From JAOTYV01 sp041557595 (GTDB lineage: Bacteria; Pseudomonadota; Alphaproteobacteria; UBA8366): 13,596 nucleotides of DNA. A model generated the notes under the pieces. That model saw nothing but the letters and a program-made list of their open reading frames with translations, searched no databases and had not been told where the DNA came from. The stretch spans positions 1 to 13,596 of the forward strand of contig JBFFGE010000127.1 in the NCBI GenBank assembly GCA_041557595.1, written 5' to 3'. Position numbers and translations under genes: made by a program. Positions within the stretch are counted from its first letter, which is position 1; each line of letters starts with the position of its first letter. This document shows positions 6,094-12,673 of the stretch, piece by piece.

Positions 6094-7296
6094 CTAGACC
6101 AGTTCATGATGGGTCACTCCATAGGCGATCGCCGACGCCTCGCCCACGCCGACATCGACCGACAGGCTGAGCGTTCCCTCGTGGATGCAAAAACTTCGCG
6201 GCACCGTCGCACCGCCGACGAAGGCCCCATCGCGCGCGCGGGTTTCGCCGCCGATCTTGAGCGTAAGCCGTTCGACGTCGACCGCCTCGCCCGCCATGCC
6301 GACCGCGGCGATTACCGGCCCCAGTCTAAAATTGGCGCCGCGCAACGCCAGACTTCGGATCTGATAGGAATTGACGACGCATCGCGCGATCCGCCGCGCC
6401 GCGGCCTCGGTTTCCGCACCGCGCACCGCGACCTCGATCTTGACGCCGTCCTTCTGCGCGTCGCTCAGGATCTGTTGCGACAGATCGCGCAGCTGCGATT
6501 GCAGCGCGGCGCGAAAAAGCTGGAAGGATTGATCGCCGATATCGCCGATATCCGGCTGCCCGTCCGCCGTCCCCGTCGCGAACAGCAGGATCGTATCGTT
6601 GGTCGACTGGGAATTGTCGACGCTCATCATGTTGTAGCTGGCGTCGGCCGCCTCGCGCAGGGCGGCGGTCATCACCGGCGCCGGAATGCGCGCGTCGGTG
6701 AACAGAAAACTCAACGTGGTCGCCATGTTCGGGTTGATCATCGAGGAGCCCTTGGTTATCCCCTGCAATGTCACCGACGAGCGGCCGAGCGGCACCGTCG
6801 CCGAGGCGGATTTCGGAAAGACGTCGGTCGTCATGATCGCCTGCGGCGCGGCGACCCAGTTCGCTTCATGCAACGCCGCATGCGCCGATCTGATGCCGGC
6901 GCCGAGCCGCGCCATCTCCAATGGCACACCGATGGTTCCGGTCGAGGCGAGATAGATTTCCTGCACGCGGCATTTGAGAAGCCCTGCCGCCAGAACCGCC
7001 GTTTCCTCGACCGCCCGCGTGCCCGCGACACCGGTGAAGCAATTGGCGTTTCCCGCATTCACGATCAACCCGCGCGGCGCGTCGCCCCGCGCCAGCCGTG
7101 CGCGCGTCCATCGCGCCGGCGCCGCCGCCGTGGTCGAAGTGGTCACCACGCCGGCGACCGTGGTGCCCGGATCGAAGGACGCCATCAACAGGTCGGGGCG
7201 GTTTTCGTAGCCCACACCCGATTCCGCCGTCGCGATCCGCATTCCGGAAATCGCGCGAAGTTCGTGTTGTTTCCCTGTCATATCGGATTGCGGCAT
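6094..7296 (-). CDS. ArgJ-family (ornithine acetyltransferase) protein, divergent, probably altered specificity
   Basis: A 400-residue member of the ArgJ family, whose canonical members transfer acetyl groups between ornithine and glutamate in the arginine cycle and self-cleave before a threonine. Seen: LIVNAGNAN (77-85), the oxyanion-hole pair T119-G120 in LASTGTIG, TTDVFPK (156-162), KGSSMINPNMATTL (182-195) with nucleophile Thr193 just after Ala192, and STNDT (231-235). Departures: the usual DGEGATK loop reads DAQKDGV (279-285) with Glu replaced by Gln281; KGSGM is KGSSM; DPNWGR is replaced by GANFRLG; and the protein stops at GVTHHELV, where canonical ArgJ runs on to an I-N-[AG]-x-Y tail. 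Autoprocessing looks intact but substrate binding does not, so I do not assign argJ. GGGAG at 7304-7308 lies 7 bases before the ATG. It sits beside DUF1194, not beside arginine genes. Confidence 0.8.
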   Translation of the reverse strand: MPQSDMTGKQHELRAISGMRIATAESGVGYENRPDLLMASFDPGTTVAGVVTTSTTAAAPARWTRARLARGDAPRGLIVNAGNANCFTGVAGTRAVEETAVLAAGLLKCRVQEIYLASTGTIGVPLEMARLGAGIRSAHAALHEANWVAAPQAIMTTDVFPKSASATVPLGRSSVTLQGITKGSSMINPNMATTLSFLFTDARIPAPVMTAALREAADASYNMMSVDNSQSTNDTILLFATGTADGQPDIGDIGDQSFQLFRAALQSQLRDLSQQILSDAQKDGVKIEVAVRGAETEAAARRIARCVVNSYQIRSLALRGANFRLGPVIAAVGMAGEAVDVERLTLKIGGETRARDGAFVGGATVPRSFCIHEGTLSLSVDVGVGEASAIAYGVTHHELV

Positions 7297-7365
7297 TGCG
7301 AAGCTCCCGGCGAAAGAACGGACATTCGCCCCACCTTACGGGATGACTGCCGGGGGGCGCCAGAG

Positions 7366-7390
7366 CCGTGCAAAGCCGCCGCCCGCACGG
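7366..7390 (-). other. Intercistronic hairpin after the hydrolase stop
   Basis: A 6-base-pair stem, CCGTGC with GCACGG (7366-7371 and 7385-7390) around a 13-base loop, begins one base after the hydrolase stop codon. It lacks a following run of T on the minus strand, so it is not a clear intrinsic terminator. It may mark mRNA processing or weak attenuation in the 95-base gap before the ArgJ-like gene. Confidence 0.3.
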
Positions 7391-7391
7391 G

Positions 7392-8096
7392 TCACTTGCG
7401 CAGCAGCCAGTCGCGCAACAGGGCGGTCGCCGCCTCCGGCCGTTCCATGGTCGATAAATGGCCGCAATCTTCGATAATGCAGAGACGCGCGCCGGGAATT
7501 GCCGACGCCATCTCTTCGTGCCGCGCCACGGGCGTCAAGGCATCCTGACGCCCGCAAACGATCAAGGTCGGCACGTCGATCGCGCCCAGCCCCGGCCGAC
7601 TGTCGATTCGGCCGAGGATCGCGCGCTGCTGTTTCAGGAACGCCGCCTTCCCGACCCGCCCGGCCATCGCCATCACGGCTTCCGTCAGTTCCGGGTCCTC
7701 CAACCGCTCGGGGTGGACAAGCAAGGGCAGCAACCGGGGCGTAACGCCCTTGAACTTGCCGGTTTCGGCGAGGGCGATGAGATCCTGCCGCTGCGCGCGC
7801 TTGTCCGCATCGTCGGCGATCGCGGCGGTATCCAGCAACGCGAGCCGGTGGACCCGTTCCGGCGCCTGGCGCATGATTTCCAGGCTGACATATCCCCCCA
7901 TGGAGAGCCCCGCCAGCGCAAACGAGGCCGGCGCGCTTTCGAGCACGCGACGCGCCATATCCGCCATCGTCTCGTCCTGCGTCGTCTCAGCCACTGAAAT
8001 ATTGGCAATATCGCCGAGATGCCGCGCCTGATGCGCCCACAGCGCCGCGTCGCACAGCAAGCCCGGCACCAATACCAGAGGAATCCGTTCGGTCAT
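7392..8096 (-). CDS. Alpha/beta-fold hydrolase
   Basis: A 234-residue serine hydrolase of the alpha/beta fold, cytoplasmic. The catalytic triad is readable: Ser65 in the nucleophile elbow GLSMGG (63-68), Asp185 in GRQDALTP, and His213 in DCGHLSTMERP. The oxyanion-hole region is LVPGLLCDAALW (9-20), typical of the family. The cap domain lies near 95-165. Substrate is unknown; relatives include esterases, lactonases and 3-oxoadipate enol-lactonase-like enzymes. The ATG at 8096 overlaps the TGA of the cysteine hydrolase upstream (ATGA), so it is very likely translated by coupling and no nearby Shine-Dalgarno is needed. The frame extends another 18 codons upstream, but those lie inside the neighbour and look unrelated to the family. 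Confidence 0.88.
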   Translation of the reverse strand: MTERIPLVLVPGLLCDAALWAHQARHLGDIANISVAETTQDETMADMARRVLESAPASFALAGLSMGGYVSLEIMRQAPERVHRLALLDTAAIADDADKRAQRQDLIALAETGKFKGVTPRLLPLLVHPERLEDPELTEAVMAMAGRVGKAAFLKQQRAILGRIDSRPGLGAIDVPTLIVCGRQDALTPVARHEEMASAIPGARLCIIEDCGHLSTMERPEAATALLRDWLLRK

Positions 8097-8635
8097 TTGA
8101 TGAGCTGCAAGAGTTCCTTGAAAACCGGGGTGTCGGATCTGTGCAGCCATTCGAACACGACCATCTCCGTGGTGACCGCCGTGACGCCGAAATCGCGCAT
8201 CCGCCGCAGCGCCGCTTTTTGATCCGATTCCATACGACTGGATGTGGCGTCCTCGACGACGAACGTCTCATACCCGGCTTCCGCCAGATCGAGGGCGGTC
8301 TGCATGACGCAAACATGCGCCTCGCTGCCGCATATAACGAACTGCCGGCAGTCGGTCTGCTCGATCCGAGCCCGAAAAGACGGTTCGGCATAGCCTGAAA
8401 AATGTATCTTTTCCGCGACACTGCCGGCGGGAATGAGGTCGGCCACGGCGTCGTCCGTCGCGCCGATGCCGTCGGGGTTGTGTTCGGAAGCCAGGATCGG
8501 GATTTGCAGTCGGCGGGCGGATTGCAGGAGAATCCGGCAATTGCGGACCAGGCCGTCGGGATCATACATCGCGGGCAGCAGCCGCGATTGCACGTCCACA
8601 AGCAACAAACAGCTTTCCGAGGCCTTGATCAGCAT
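8093..8635 (-). CDS. Cysteine hydrolase (isochorismatase/nicotinamidase-like family)
   Basis: A 180-residue protein of the isochorismatase-like hydrolase family, normal in length. The catalytic Asp-Lys-Cys set is visible as Asp14 (LLVDVQ), Lys76 (AEKIHFSG) and Cys109 (SEAHVCVMQTA). These enzymes hydrolyse amides or ethers such as nicotinamide, isochorismate or N-carbamoyl compounds; the SEHNPDGIGAT segment (50-60) occupies the place of the usual ...P.G.G.T motif. The start is set at ATG 8635, with GGGGA 8 bases upstream, and the protein begins directly at the first strand. It is the first gene of a minus-strand set and overlaps the alpha/beta hydrolase by ATGA, so the two hydrolases may act in one catabolic step series. 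Which substrate is not visible. Confidence 0.86.
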   Translation of the reverse strand: MLIKASESCLLLVDVQSRLLPAMYDPDGLVRNCRILLQSARRLQIPILASEHNPDGIGATDDAVADLIPAGSVAEKIHFSGYAEPSFRARIEQTDCRQFVICGSEAHVCVMQTALDLAEAGYETFVVEDATSSRMESDQKAALRRMRDFGVTAVTTEMVVFEWLHRSDTPVFKELLQLIK

Positions 8636-8829
8636 GCGACGCGTCCCCACTTCAGGTGCGAGGCCACGGTACCCGTGGCGCCAAATATACGCAATGCGGG
8701 CCGATCCAATGGCGTATCCTCCGCGAAGGGGGACCCAAATGGATCGTTGACAGACCGCCGTCAATCATCACTATGCCCTCAACCCTTTACCGTCCCTTAA
8801 GAACTTGGACGAGATAATAACGAAACCCA
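8636..8829. promoter_or_regulatory. Divergent promoter region, hydrolase pair (-) and helicase (+)
   Basis: This spacer holds a perfect -35-like TTGACA on the plus strand (8747-8752). The best -10 at 17 bases is ACTATG (8770-8775), which is weak, so the promoter is only a candidate; it would leave a leader of about 48 bases before the helicase. On the hydrolase side is an inverted repeat GCCACGG-TAC-CCGTGGC (8663-8679), near the start of the minus-strand transcript, and a looser one, ATACGC/GCGTAT (8687-8692, 8712-8717). No clear Shine-Dalgarno precedes the helicase ATG. Confidence 0.35.
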
Positions 8830-10236
8830 ATGAGTTTCGCAGACCTCGGATTAACAGATAATCTTTTGCGCGCCATCGGCGACGCAGGTTACGAACAGCC
8901 CACACCGATTCAGGAGCAGGCGATCCCCTATGTCCTGATGAATCGAGACATGTTGGGCTGTGCGCAAACCGGGACCGGCAAGACCGCATCCTTTGTGCTG
9001 CCCATGCTGGATATCCTTTCCGAAGGCCGTGCACGGGCCCGCATGCCGCGATCGCTCATTCTGGAGCCGACGCGCGAATTGGCGGCGCAAGTGTCCGAGA
9101 ACTTCGAAATTTACGGCAAGTATCAAAAACTCTCGATGGCATTGCTGATCGGCGGCGTTTCCTTCGACGACCAGGAACGCAAGCTCGATCGCGGCGTCGA
9201 CGTTCTGATCGCGACGCCCGGCCGCCTGCTCGACCATTTCGAGCGCGGCAAGGTCCTGCTCAGCGATGTGAAGATCGTCGTCATCGACGAGGCCGACCGT
9301 ATGCTCGACATGGGCTTCATTCCCGACGTCGAGCGGATCGTGAAGCTCATGCCGAAACTGCGGCAAACACTGATGTTCTCGGCCACGATGCCGAAGGAAA
9401 TTCGCCGCCTGGCCGACAAATTCCTGATGAACCCCAAAGAAATCACCGTGAGCCCGCCGGCAACGACCGCGAAAACGGTGCAGCAGGGACTCATCATCTG
9501 CGACGCGAAGGAAAAGCGAAACGTTCTGCGAAACTTCCTCGCCCATGACAACGTCGCGAACGCGCTAATTTTCTGCAACCGCAAGCGCGATATCGGCGTG
9601 CTGCACCGGTCGCTCAAGCGGCACGGTTTCGACGCCGGCGCCCTGCATGGCGATATGGATCAGTTCAGCCGCATGGACACGCTCGAATCCTTCAAGGCCG
9701 GCAAGGTGAAATTCCTCGTCTGTTCCGATGTCGCTGCACGGGGTCTCGATATTCAAGCGATGAGCCATGTCTTCAATTTCGACGTGCCGACCAGTGCCGA
9801 TGATTATGTCCACCGAATCGGCCGGACGGGACGCGCCGGACGCAAAGGCAAGGCGATAACCATCGCCACGCCCGAAGACAGCCGATATCTCGGCGCCATC
9901 AAACGACTGACCGGTCAGGACATTCCGCGAATCGATATGGATGGTCTTTTCGAGGCGGCGGTCGAAACCGAGAAGCCCGCCCAAGACAGGAGCCGCCGGA
10001 ACGGCAAATCGGAGCGACGTGTCGACCGCGAACCCGCCGCAAAACGGGAAAACCGGCCGGCCAAGGCGAGCAAAAAGCCCGAAGCGAAAGAACAGCACCG
10101 GGAGCGCGCCCCAAAATCCCGCGACAGCGCTCCGTCACCGAAACGGACACCGAAAGAATCGTCAAACGGCGCCAAGCCCGCCGGTTTTGGCGACGATGTC
10201 CCCGCCTTTCTGCTCCGCAGCTTCAAGACCGGATAA
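8830..10236 (+). CDS. DEAD-box RNA helicase, RhlE-like
   Basis: A 468-residue ATP-dependent RNA helicase that acts on ribosome-assembly or mRNA duplexes in the cytoplasm. All core motifs are present: Q motif GYEQPTPIQEQ (20-30), I AQTGTGKT (45-52), Ia PTRELAAQ (80-87), Ib TPGR (129-132), II DEAD (153-156), III SAT (184-186), IV ALIFCN (245-250), V ARGLDIQ (303-309) and VI HRIGRTGRAGR (328-338). The N-terminal MSFADLGLTDNLLRAI and the domain order resemble RhlE. After residue 380 comes a basic, disordered Lys/Arg/Pro-rich tail of about 70 residues, then a conserved-looking GFGDDVPAFLLRSFK end. The start has no obvious Shine-Dalgarno, but begins exactly at the family N-terminus. Cold or stress induction is typical of such helicases but is not shown by this sequence. 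Confidence 0.95.
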   Translation: MSFADLGLTDNLLRAIGDAGYEQPTPIQEQAIPYVLMNRDMLGCAQTGTGKTASFVLPMLDILSEGRARARMPRSLILEPTRELAAQVSENFEIYGKYQKLSMALLIGGVSFDDQERKLDRGVDVLIATPGRLLDHFERGKVLLSDVKIVVIDEADRMLDMGFIPDVERIVKLMPKLRQTLMFSATMPKEIRRLADKFLMNPKEITVSPPATTAKTVQQGLIICDAKEKRNVLRNFLAHDNVANALIFCNRKRDIGVLHRSLKRHGFDAGALHGDMDQFSRMDTLESFKAGKVKFLVCSDVAARGLDIQAMSHVFNFDVPTSADDYVHRIGRTGRAGRKGKAITIATPEDSRYLGAIKRLTGQDIPRIDMDGLFEAAVETEKPAQDRSRRNGKSERRVDREPAAKRENRPAKASKKPEAKEQHRERAPKSRDSAPSPKRTPKESSNGAKPAGFGDDVPAFLLRSFKTG

Positions 10237-10253
10237 TCCGGCCTTAGGGTCTT
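10225..10253 (+). terminator. Possible terminator overlapping the helicase stop
   Basis: AAGACC (10225-10230) can pair with GGTCTT (10248-10253), and a shorter CCGG-ATAAT-CCGG hairpin (10229-10241) lies inside it around the stop codon. The T-run that follows is only TTT, so a weak or factor-assisted stop is more likely than a strong intrinsic one. Confidence 0.3.
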
Positions 10254-10280
10254 TCACGCCCCGCATTATTTCCAGCTAGA

Positions 10281-10324
10281 GCAAATCCCGAGCGAACCGA
10301 AACGGTTCGCGACGACGTATTTGC
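10281..10324. repeat. REP-like palindromic element
   Basis: A perfect 8-base-pair stem, GCGAACCG with CGGTTCGC (10292-10299 and 10303-10310) around an AAA loop, is flanked by a second pairing tier, GCAAAT/ATTTGC (10281-10286 and 10319-10324). The TAGAGCAAATC...GCGAACCG wording resembles short palindromic intergenic elements that occur in many copies in alphaproteobacterial genomes. It lies between convergent genes, a usual position for such repeats. Only one copy is in this window. Confidence 0.5.
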
Positions 10325-10363
10325 GTAATAACAAAGAGATAGACCAACTCCCTTTAGTCAATT

Positions 10364-10381
10364 TAGACAAGAAATTGTCTA
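10364..10381 (-). terminator. Hairpin at the end of the histidine kinase gene
   Basis: TAGACAA (10364-10370) and TTGTCTA (10375-10381) form a perfect 7-base-pair stem closed by a four-base loop (GAAA on the plus strand). It includes the kinase stop codon (10379-10381). No long T-run follows on either strand, so termination is possible but not proven. Confidence 0.35.
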
Positions 10382-11764
10382 GGCCGTAAGCGGCAAGCTG
10401 ACACGCGCCAGCAATCCGCCGCCGGGCCGGTCCAACAGGGCAATGTCGCCGCCATGCCGGCGGATAATGCTGCGCGCGACCGACAATCCCAGACCCGTCC
10501 CGCCGGTTTCCCGGTTCCGCGATGGTTCCGCCCGGAAGAACGGCGTGAAGACCTGTTCGTGCATCTCCTCGGGAATGCCGGGGCCGCGATCGGCAATCTC
10601 GATCAACACCACCTCATCCTCGCACCGCATGCCGACCGTCGCGTCCTTGCCGTATTTAACGGCATTGCCGATAAGATTTCCGAGGGCGCGGCGCAACGCG
10701 ACGGGCTGGCATCGATACGACACCTGCGGAAGGTCTTTGCATTTAACCGCCTGGCCGCTATCCGCCATGTCGTCGCACAGGCTTTGGACCAGCGCGGACA
10801 AATCCAGTTCGATCCGCGCCTCCTCGAGCGTATCGTCGCGGGCGAAGGACAGGGTCGACTCGAGCATGGTCTGCATCTCGCCGATATCCGCAACCGCCTT
10901 CTCGCGCTGCACCGCATCGTCGATAAACTCGGCGCGGAGCTGCAGACGGGTCAGCACCGTCCGCAAATCATGCGAAATCGCGGCCAGCATCAGCGTTCGA
11001 TCGTCGATAAGGCGTCGAAGCCGATCCTGCATACGAGTGAAGGCGCGCGCCGCCGCCCGGACTTCGCGCGCGCCGTCTTCGGCCATCGGCGGCGCGCGTA
11101 AATCCACGCCAAGCCGGTCCGCAGCCTCCGCGAATTGACGCAACGGCCGGGTGACACGGTGAACCGCCCATACCGTAACCCCCAACACCAGCAGTGCCGC
11201 GGCGAGAATGTAATAAATCAGGCGCCGGGACCCCTCGAGGCGGGTGACGCGCACCGGTGCATGAAACATCAGCCACCGTTTATCGGGTTGCGGCAGGAGA
11301 ACCGCGAGACGGTATCCCGGCGCACGGCGCCGGCGGAAGGCCTCACGCACCGGCCGCTCCGATTCCGCCGACCGGGCCCGGCGGCGCGACGGCTCGTCCC
11401 AAACGCCGATTTCGAACGGCCGATCCAGCAAGGTCTTTAGATGCTGTTCGAAAAGCCGGGTCACATCGCTGATCGCATCGGGGATCTCGCGCCGGAGCGC
11501 CGGTTTGCGCGCAAAGACGCGCACTCGGATCCAGCGCGAATTCATCGTCCGGAGCAATAAATCGCGGTCCTCCGGCGACGCCGCATCATAGGATTTCACC
11601 AGAGCGGCGATCCGTTCGGCACGGGATTCCGCGATAAATCGCTTCGCGGATTCCGTCCGGTCATATAGAAAGAAGATTGCACTCCCGGCCAGAATGACGA
11701 TCACGCTCGCCACCACGATCAGTGAGACATGACCGGTTATGCCGAGCCGCCGGCGATGTCTCAT
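10379..11764 (-). CDS. Sensor histidine kinase (EnvZ/CpxA-like topology)
   Basis: A 461-residue membrane-bound kinase that should phosphorylate the regulator encoded just upstream. Order: helix 1 (12-34), a strongly basic periplasmic domain (35-181, with RRRARSAESERPVREAFRRRR near 127-147), helix 2 (182-203), HAMP (about 202-254), the dimerisation/phospho-acceptor region with His265 in ISHDLRTVLTRLQ, and an ATPase domain with the N box RALGNLIGNAVKYG (359-372), G1 ADRGPGIP (391-398), F box FTPFFRAE and G2 GGTGLGLSVAR (421-431). The usual Pro of HDLRTP is Val270 here. Its ATG overlaps the regulator's TGA (ATGA), so both come from one transcript with coupled translation. The signal is unknown; the gene arrangement suggests envelope stress. 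Confidence 0.93.
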   Translation of the reverse strand: MRHRRRLGITGHVSLIVVASVIVILAGSAIFFLYDRTESAKRFIAESRAERIAALVKSYDAASPEDRDLLLRTMNSRWIRVRVFARKPALRREIPDAISDVTRLFEQHLKTLLDRPFEIGVWDEPSRRRARSAESERPVREAFRRRRAPGYRLAVLLPQPDKRWLMFHAPVRVTRLEGSRRLIYYILAAALLVLGVTVWAVHRVTRPLRQFAEAADRLGVDLRAPPMAEDGAREVRAAARAFTRMQDRLRRLIDDRTLMLAAISHDLRTVLTRLQLRAEFIDDAVQREKAVADIGEMQTMLESTLSFARDDTLEEARIELDLSALVQSLCDDMADSGQAVKCKDLPQVSYRCQPVALRRALGNLIGNAVKYGKDATVGMRCEDEVVLIEIADRGPGIPEEMHEQVFTPFFRAEPSRNRETGGTGLGLSVARSIIRRHGGDIALLDRPGGGLLARVSLPLTA

Positions 11765-12486
11765 TCCCGTTCGACCTCGCAGGACAGAACGTAACCGCCC
11801 CCGCGCACTGTCTTGATTATCGTGGGATTCTTGGCGTCCACTTCGATCTTGCGCCGCAATCGGCTGATCTGCACATCGATGCTGCGATCGAACGGCCCGG
11901 CCTCGCGGCCGCGGGTCAGATCGAGCAATTGATCCCGATTCAGGACGCGTCGGGGATTTTCCACCAATACCGCCAGCAAATCGTATTCCCCCGCGGTGAG
12001 CGGCATCAAGACGCCGTCCGGCGAGTACAGCTCGCGCTTCGCCTGATCGAGCTGCCAGCCTTCGAACGAAATCTTCCCGGCGCGATCCGCAGGATCCCGG
12101 ATCTTTTCGCCGCCCCCGTCGGTCCGGCGCATCACGGCGCGGATACGGGCCAGCAGTTCGCGCGGGTTGAACGGTTTCGGCAAATAGTCGTCGGCCCCCA
12201 TTTCGAGACCGACGATCCGATCCGTCGGCTCGCCCATCGCCGTCAGCATGATGATCGGCACGTCGGACTGCGCCCGCAGGCGACGACAGAGCGACAAGCC
12301 GTCTTCGCCCGGCAACATCAAGTCCAGCACAACCAGATCGAACCGTCCGGCGTCGAACAGCTTCATCATGGCCGCACCATCGCCCGCGGCCTCCACCCGG
12401 AACCCGTGTTTCTTGAGAAATTGGGCGACCAAACTGCGGATTTCGGTGTCGTCGTCGACAATGAGAATTTGCGGTGCGCGGGCCAT
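11761..12486 (-). CDS. OmpR-family response regulator
   Basis: A 241-residue DNA-binding regulator: a receiver domain (1-120), a linker, and a winged-helix DNA-binding domain (about 135-237). Seen: acidic pair Asp11/Asp12, phospho-acceptor Asp55 (VVLDLMLPG), Thr82, Lys104 (YLPKPFNPRELLARI), recognition helix region RSIDVQISRLRRKIE (201-215) and wing TVRGGGYVL (226-234). The receiver text reads closer to E. coli OmpR than to CpxR. The start at 12486 (MARAPQILIVDDD) is chosen over the ATGs 37 and 36 codons upstream because homology starts here and the extension would cover the operator repeats. No Shine-Dalgarno is present; a TATAAT at 12494-12499 ends 7 bases before the ATG. It is followed by the kinase with an ATGA overlap. 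Confidence 0.94.
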   Translation of the reverse strand: MARAPQILIVDDDTEIRSLVAQFLKKHGFRVEAAGDGAAMMKLFDAGRFDLVVLDLMLPGEDGLSLCRRLRAQSDVPIIMLTAMGEPTDRIVGLEMGADDYLPKPFNPRELLARIRAVMRRTDGGGEKIRDPADRAGKISFEGWQLDQAKRELYSPDGVLMPLTAGEYDLLAVLVENPRRVLNRDQLLDLTRGREAGPFDRSIDVQISRLRRKIEVDAKNPTIIKTVRGGGYVLSCEVERE

Positions 12487-12493
12487 GCGCGGG

Positions 12494-12499
12494 ATTATA
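12494..12499 (-). promoter_or_regulatory. -10 element of the response-regulator promoter, predicting a leaderless mRNA
   Basis: TATAAT on the minus strand, 7 bases before the regulator ATG. Transcription would start at or next to the first base of the start codon, which agrees with the absence of a Shine-Dalgarno. There is no good -35; the GTAAC/GTAAA boxes about 30-50 bases upstream could replace it through activator binding. Confidence 0.45.
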
Positions 12500-12527
12500 A
12501 AGCCCCTGTCCGCGACCGGCGTATTAA

Positions 12528-12576
12528 TTTGTAACGCAACGTAAACCTCTGACCCGGCGTTACGATTCGTTACAAA
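12528..12576. promoter_or_regulatory. Operator: two OmpR/CpxR-type tandem boxes as an inverted repeat
   Basis: Left box: GTAAC (12531-12535) and GTAAA (12541-12545), starts 10 bases apart. Right box: GTTAC (12559-12563) and GTTAC (12569-12573), also 10 apart, on the opposite strand. The two 19-base arms (12528-12546 and 12558-12576) match as an inverted repeat at 15 of 19 positions. OmpR-family regulators bind direct repeats with a one-turn period, and E. coli CpxR uses GTAAA-N5-GTAAA. One box faces each divergent gene, which fits autoregulation plus activation of the Spy-like gene. That the neighbouring regulator binds here is inferred. Confidence 0.7.
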
Positions 12577-12673
12577 TCTCCATTTCGCAGACATCAATCA
12601 GCAACAGGCGTCGCATAAGGTGCCTCCAGTCGCGGTGCTTCGCCGCGTCATGAAGGTCATAGAGGAGAGTAAC

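Noticed and set aside
6094..6110. Frameshift at the end of the ArgJ-like gene
   Set aside because: The other frames past the stop do not encode the missing family tail, so a natural short end is more likely.
5929..7548. A 539-codon open frame on the plus strand
   Set aside because: It lies antisense to the ArgJ-like and DUF1194 genes. Its translation is Arg/His-rich without motifs, as expected from the opposite strand of GC-rich genes.
12487..12597. N-terminal extension of the response regulator
   Set aside because: It would run through the operator repeats, and the receiver domain starts at the later ATG.
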